A stretch of DNA of 23,154 nt from a virus: positions 1-23,154 of IMG/VR virus record IMGVR_UViG_3300020404_000465; one strand, written 5' to 3'. The notes beneath the pieces are model-generated. The model saw nothing but the letters and a program-made list of their open reading frames with translations, made no database searches and had not been told where the DNA came from. Each line of letters opens with the position of its first letter. Position 1 is the first letter of the stretch. Made by a program: the position numbers and the translations under genes. Of this stretch, positions 21,169 through 23,154 are shown piece after piece.

Positions 21169-21586
21169 GGGCGAAGTCCTCGAAATCTATAAAGATTCTC
21201 TTGGTTATCTAACATTTGGAGTTGGACATCTCGTTAGAGAAGAAGACCCAGAATTCGGTGAACCAGAAGGAACACCAGTAAGTCAAGAACGAGTAGATGC
21301 AGTCTACGAGATTGACTTTGATAAACATGTTGAAGAAACAAAACATGTATGCCAAAACCACAATATAGACTTTGATAATCTTCATGAAGATATTCAACAC
21401 GTCTTAGTTAATATGTGTTTTAACTTAGGTGCAAATCGCCTAGGTAAATTTAGAAATATGCTTTATGCATGTTCAGTGAGTGATTGGGAAGAAATGGCAC
21501 GTCAAATGGAAGACAGCAGATGGTTCGGTCAAGTAGGTCGAAGATCAGTTGAATTACAGGAAATAGTGCTAAATGCAAAAAGTTAA
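21128..21586 (+). CDS. T4-type lysozyme (endolysin, GH24)
   Basis: Muramidase that cuts peptidoglycan for host lysis. The 152 residues compare with 164 in T4. The catalytic triad aligns with T4 E11-D20-T26: E14 in RHEGE, D23 in IYKDSLGY, T29 in YLTFGVGHL. The C-terminal WEEMARQMEDSRWFGQVGRRS matches the second lobe. There is no signal peptide, so a holin or similar pore is needed for export; the small membrane protein at 11439 is one candidate. It overlaps the upstream gene by 41 bases and the downstream gene by 14. Confidence 0.95.
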   Translation: MNRELLQEQIKRHEGEVLEIYKDSLGYLTFGVGHLVREEDPEFGEPEGTPVSQERVDAVYEIDFDKHVEETKHVCQNHNIDFDNLHEDIQHVLVNMCFNLGANRLGKFRNMLYACSVSDWEEMARQMEDSRWFGQVGRRSVELQEIVLNAKS

Positions 21587-21857
21587 ATGCATTCGTCTTA
21601 ACACAGGTGAAGTTATTATGGGGTTTGTTGAGAAACAATTTCTTGGCGACTATATAATAACTGAACCACAAATTATTCTCACAACAGCAGAGAATAATAA
21701 AATGGAAGTGAACTTTGCTCCATGGATACCATATGCAAAAGAGTATAAGTTCAAGATCAAACATCAAGTAATACAAACAGTGTTTGATCCAAAACCGCAA
21801 CTCGAAACTAATTTCAAAGTTGCAACAGGAAATAGAGGAATACGAGGACAAAAATGA
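21573..21857 (+). CDS. Hypothetical protein (94 aa), small beta-barrel-like
   Basis: A 94-residue protein that begins MQKVKCIRLNTGEVIMGFVE, continues ITEPQIILTT, and has a FAPWIPYAKEY block. This layout resembles a family of short phage proteins with an Sm-like beta fold (RLxTGExI...x..P..I.......APF.PY) that I know from marine T4-like genomes but cannot name. The Arg/Gly-rich end (GNRGIRGQK) may contact nucleic acid. It overlaps the lysozyme stop and ends in ATGA with the next gene. Confidence 0.75.
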   Translation: MQKVKCIRLNTGEVIMGFVEKQFLGDYIITEPQIILTTAENNKMEVNFAPWIPYAKEYKFKIKHQVIQTVFDPKPQLETNFKVATGNRGIRGQK

Positions 21858-22108
21858 GTCAGACACATTTAGATGCATATCGAGATAGCATTCAAAATCA
21901 TCTAGATATAGAAGCAGATGCAAATGACACTAATGATTACAGTACAATAAAATTTACTATTAGATTTTTAAAGACTCACGGTGATCATACAGATGATGCT
22001 AGAATTGATACACTGAATGGTATTTTAAATAGAGCAGAAGGTCAATCTATAGTCGAAGATGATGCAGAAGACTTCTCTACTGCAACAGTCCCAGTTGCCC
22101 CGGAGTAA
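21854..22108 (+). CDS. Hypothetical acidic protein (84 aa)
   Basis: I do not recognise this protein. It has 84 residues, rich in Asp (NHLDIEADANDTNDYSTIKF; VEDDAEDFSTATV), probably helical in the first two thirds with a flexible acidic tail. It has no cysteine, signal peptide or membrane segment. The ATGA overlap with the previous gene and the six-base gap to the next place it in a run of small early genes leading to gp43. Acidic small phage proteins can act as DNA mimics, but nothing here shows that. Confidence 0.7.
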   Translation: MSQTHLDAYRDSIQNHLDIEADANDTNDYSTIKFTIRFLKTHGDHTDDARIDTLNGILNRAEGQSIVEDDAEDFSTATVPVAPE

Positions 22109-22114
22109 ATTATT

Positions 22115-22348
22115 ATGGATTTTTCAAACAGAGTGCTAATGGCACAAATCAAACATGCTGATGCAATGATCGAGAAACATAAGATCAATGTTGAAGTACT
22201 AACTAAGAATGCAAGTGGTGTAGCAGATCACCCAGACATGATGCAGACAGTCGAAGATGAACTAAACAAGATAGGACATTGGGAAGAAATAAAGTCTGTA
22301 ATCAGAAAACATTTCGATTTCGAAGGCAAAAGAACATTGACAGAATAA
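22115..22348 (+). CDS. Hypothetical protein (77 aa)
   Basis: I do not recognise this 77-residue, soluble, helical protein (VLMAQIKHADAMIEKHKINV; DELNKIGHWEEIKSVIRKHF). It starts six bases after the preceding stop without a strong ribosome binding site, so it may depend on coupled translation. Its 3' end contains the TTGACA of the predicted gp43 promoter. Confidence 0.7.
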   Translation: MDFSNRVLMAQIKHADAMIEKHKINVEVLTKNASGVADHPDMMQTVEDELNKIGHWEEIKSVIRKHFDFEGKRTLTE

Positions 22349-22365
22349 TCCAACTGTAGTATACT
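22337..22365 (+). promoter_or_regulatory. Promoter of gp43, TTGACA-N17-TATACT
   Basis: TTGACA (22337-22342) and TATACT (22360-22365) are 17 bases apart, a near-consensus promoter. Six bases follow before the gp43 ATG at 22372, so transcription should begin at the A of the ATG. No Shine-Dalgarno sequence is present. It lacks the conserved spacer of the 3061 family. Confidence 0.75.
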
Positions 22366-22371
22366 TACAGT

Positions 22372-23148
22372 ATGGATTTCTACACTAATGTTTGTCGTAC
22401 AAGAGACAAAATTCTAGTTACCGGATATCAAGGTAACAAAAAGCAAAAACTACAGGTCAACTATCGACCCAAACACTTTGTACCTTCTAAGAAAGGTCAA
22501 ACACCATATAGATCACTTGATGGTCGATATCTAGAAGTTATCGAACTTAACTCTATGGGTGGGGCACGTAAGTTCAGAGAGAAGTATGATGGTGTTGAAG
22601 GGTTTGAGATACATGGTTATGACAGATATGTTTACACATATATCTCAGATAAATTTCAAGGCAACATCGACTGGGACTTCAACAAGATAAAAATTGCCAC
22701 ACTTGATATTGAGTGTGAATGTGAAGATGGTTTCCCAGACCCAATGATCGCATCTGAAAAAGTTAATGCACTATCAATCAAACCATTTCGTAAAGACACA
22801 ATTGTATTTGGTATTGGTCCATGGCAACATGACAGAACAGATGTAGTTTATGTTGAATGTAAAAATGAATTTGATCTATTACAACAGTTTATAAAGTATT
22901 GGCGAACAGAATCATTTGACGTGATTACTGGTTGGAATGTAAACAGTTTTGATATTACATATCTTTGTAATCGTATTGATCGTCTCATGGGCGAGAACGA
23001 ACATCGTAAACTATCTCCTTGGAATCAATCAAGTTGCAGAGAGTTTACAACTCAAGGTTATCAAAAGCAAATGGTATATGATCTACTTGGTGTCAATGTT
23101 ATTGACTATCTAGAACTATATCGTAAAAGAACATTCTCTAATCAATAA
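22372..23148 (+). CDS. 43: DNA polymerase gp43, N-terminal exonuclease part, ended by in-frame TAA
   Basis: Replicative B-family polymerase of T4 type, of which only 258 residues precede a stop; the family has about 800-900. An N-terminal domain is followed by the 3'-5' exonuclease: Exo I ATLDIECECEDGFPDP with the catalytic Asp-x-Glu, and Exo II ITGWNVNSFDITYLCNR. The protein then follows T4 through NVIDYLELYRKRTFSNQ (T4 ILDYLDLYKKFAFTN) and stops at TAA 23146-23148. Exo III and the whole polymerase domain are absent from the window. It is either a truncated or split polymerase, or an insertion or sequence error right at the stop. Predicted to be translated from a leaderless mRNA. Confidence 0.9.
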   Translation: MDFYTNVCRTRDKILVTGYQGNKKQKLQVNYRPKHFVPSKKGQTPYRSLDGRYLEVIELNSMGGARKFREKYDGVEGFEIHGYDRYVYTYISDKFQGNIDWDFNKIKIATLDIECECEDGFPDPMIASEKVNALSIKPFRKDTIVFGIGPWQHDRTDVVYVECKNEFDLLQQFIKYWRTESFDVITGWNVNSFDITYLCNRIDRLMGENEHRKLSPWNQSSCREFTTQGYQKQMVYDLLGVNVIDYLELYRKRTFSNQ

Positions 23149-23154
23149 TCTATC

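Overview
The window is a piece of a T4-like marine myovirus genome. It is AT-rich, every supported gene is on the + strand, and the genes are tightly packed with many ATGA/TAATG overlaps. The core replication genes lie in T4 order: end of gp47, gp46, sliding clamp gp45, clamp loader gp44 and gp62, translational repressor RegA, and the N-terminal part of DNA polymerase gp43. The companions (peptide deformylase, 2OG-Fe(II) oxygenase, CobS/CobT-like pair, DUF3310 protein, Hsp20) are typical of marine T4-like phages of cyanobacteria and SAR11-type bacteria. No photosynthesis gene is present, so a heterotroph such as a pelagic alphaproteobacterium is the more likely host; this is inference.

Layout. 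1-3057: gp47 end, gp46, peptide deformylase, 2OG oxygenase. 3058-8222: small unknown genes, then a metallopeptidase-VWA protein (CobT-like) and its MoxR/CobS-like AAA+ partner, separated by a Cys-rich protein and a possible PD-(D/E)XK nuclease. 8209-11416: DUF3310 protein, gp45, gp44, gp62, RegA. 11439-11967: two small membrane proteins, then a strong terminator. 12053-18613: the remarkable block, with two twin membrane/coiled-coil proteins, CsgF, CsgG, a curlin-like amyloid protein, a FecR-domain protein, a 48-aa membrane peptide, a second curlin-like protein and a CHASE2 membrane adenylate cyclase. 18561-19373: small unknown genes. 19374-19828: a structured, repeat-containing leader ending in a ROSE-like hairpin over the hsp20 ribosome binding site. 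19829-22348: Hsp20, peroxiredoxin, T4-type lysozyme and small conserved unknown genes. 22372-23148: gp43 N-terminus, interrupted by an in-frame TAA.

How it fits together. The curli-like block (outer-membrane pore CsgG, its cap CsgF, two secreted repeat proteins) and the FecR/CHASE2-cyclase pair form one co-directional cassette inserted between regA and gene 43. This suggests a phage-encoded secretion and envelope-sensing system that could alter the surface of the infected cell and raise its cAMP. A TGTGA-N5-TCACA palindrome precedes the cassette. Hsp20 (possibly heat-controlled) and peroxiredoxin look like a stress-protection unit. Promoter-like sites of the form TTGACA-N17/18-TATACT, three of them sharing an unusually conserved spacer, lie before several transcription units. 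Some sit so close to the ATG that the mRNA would be leaderless.
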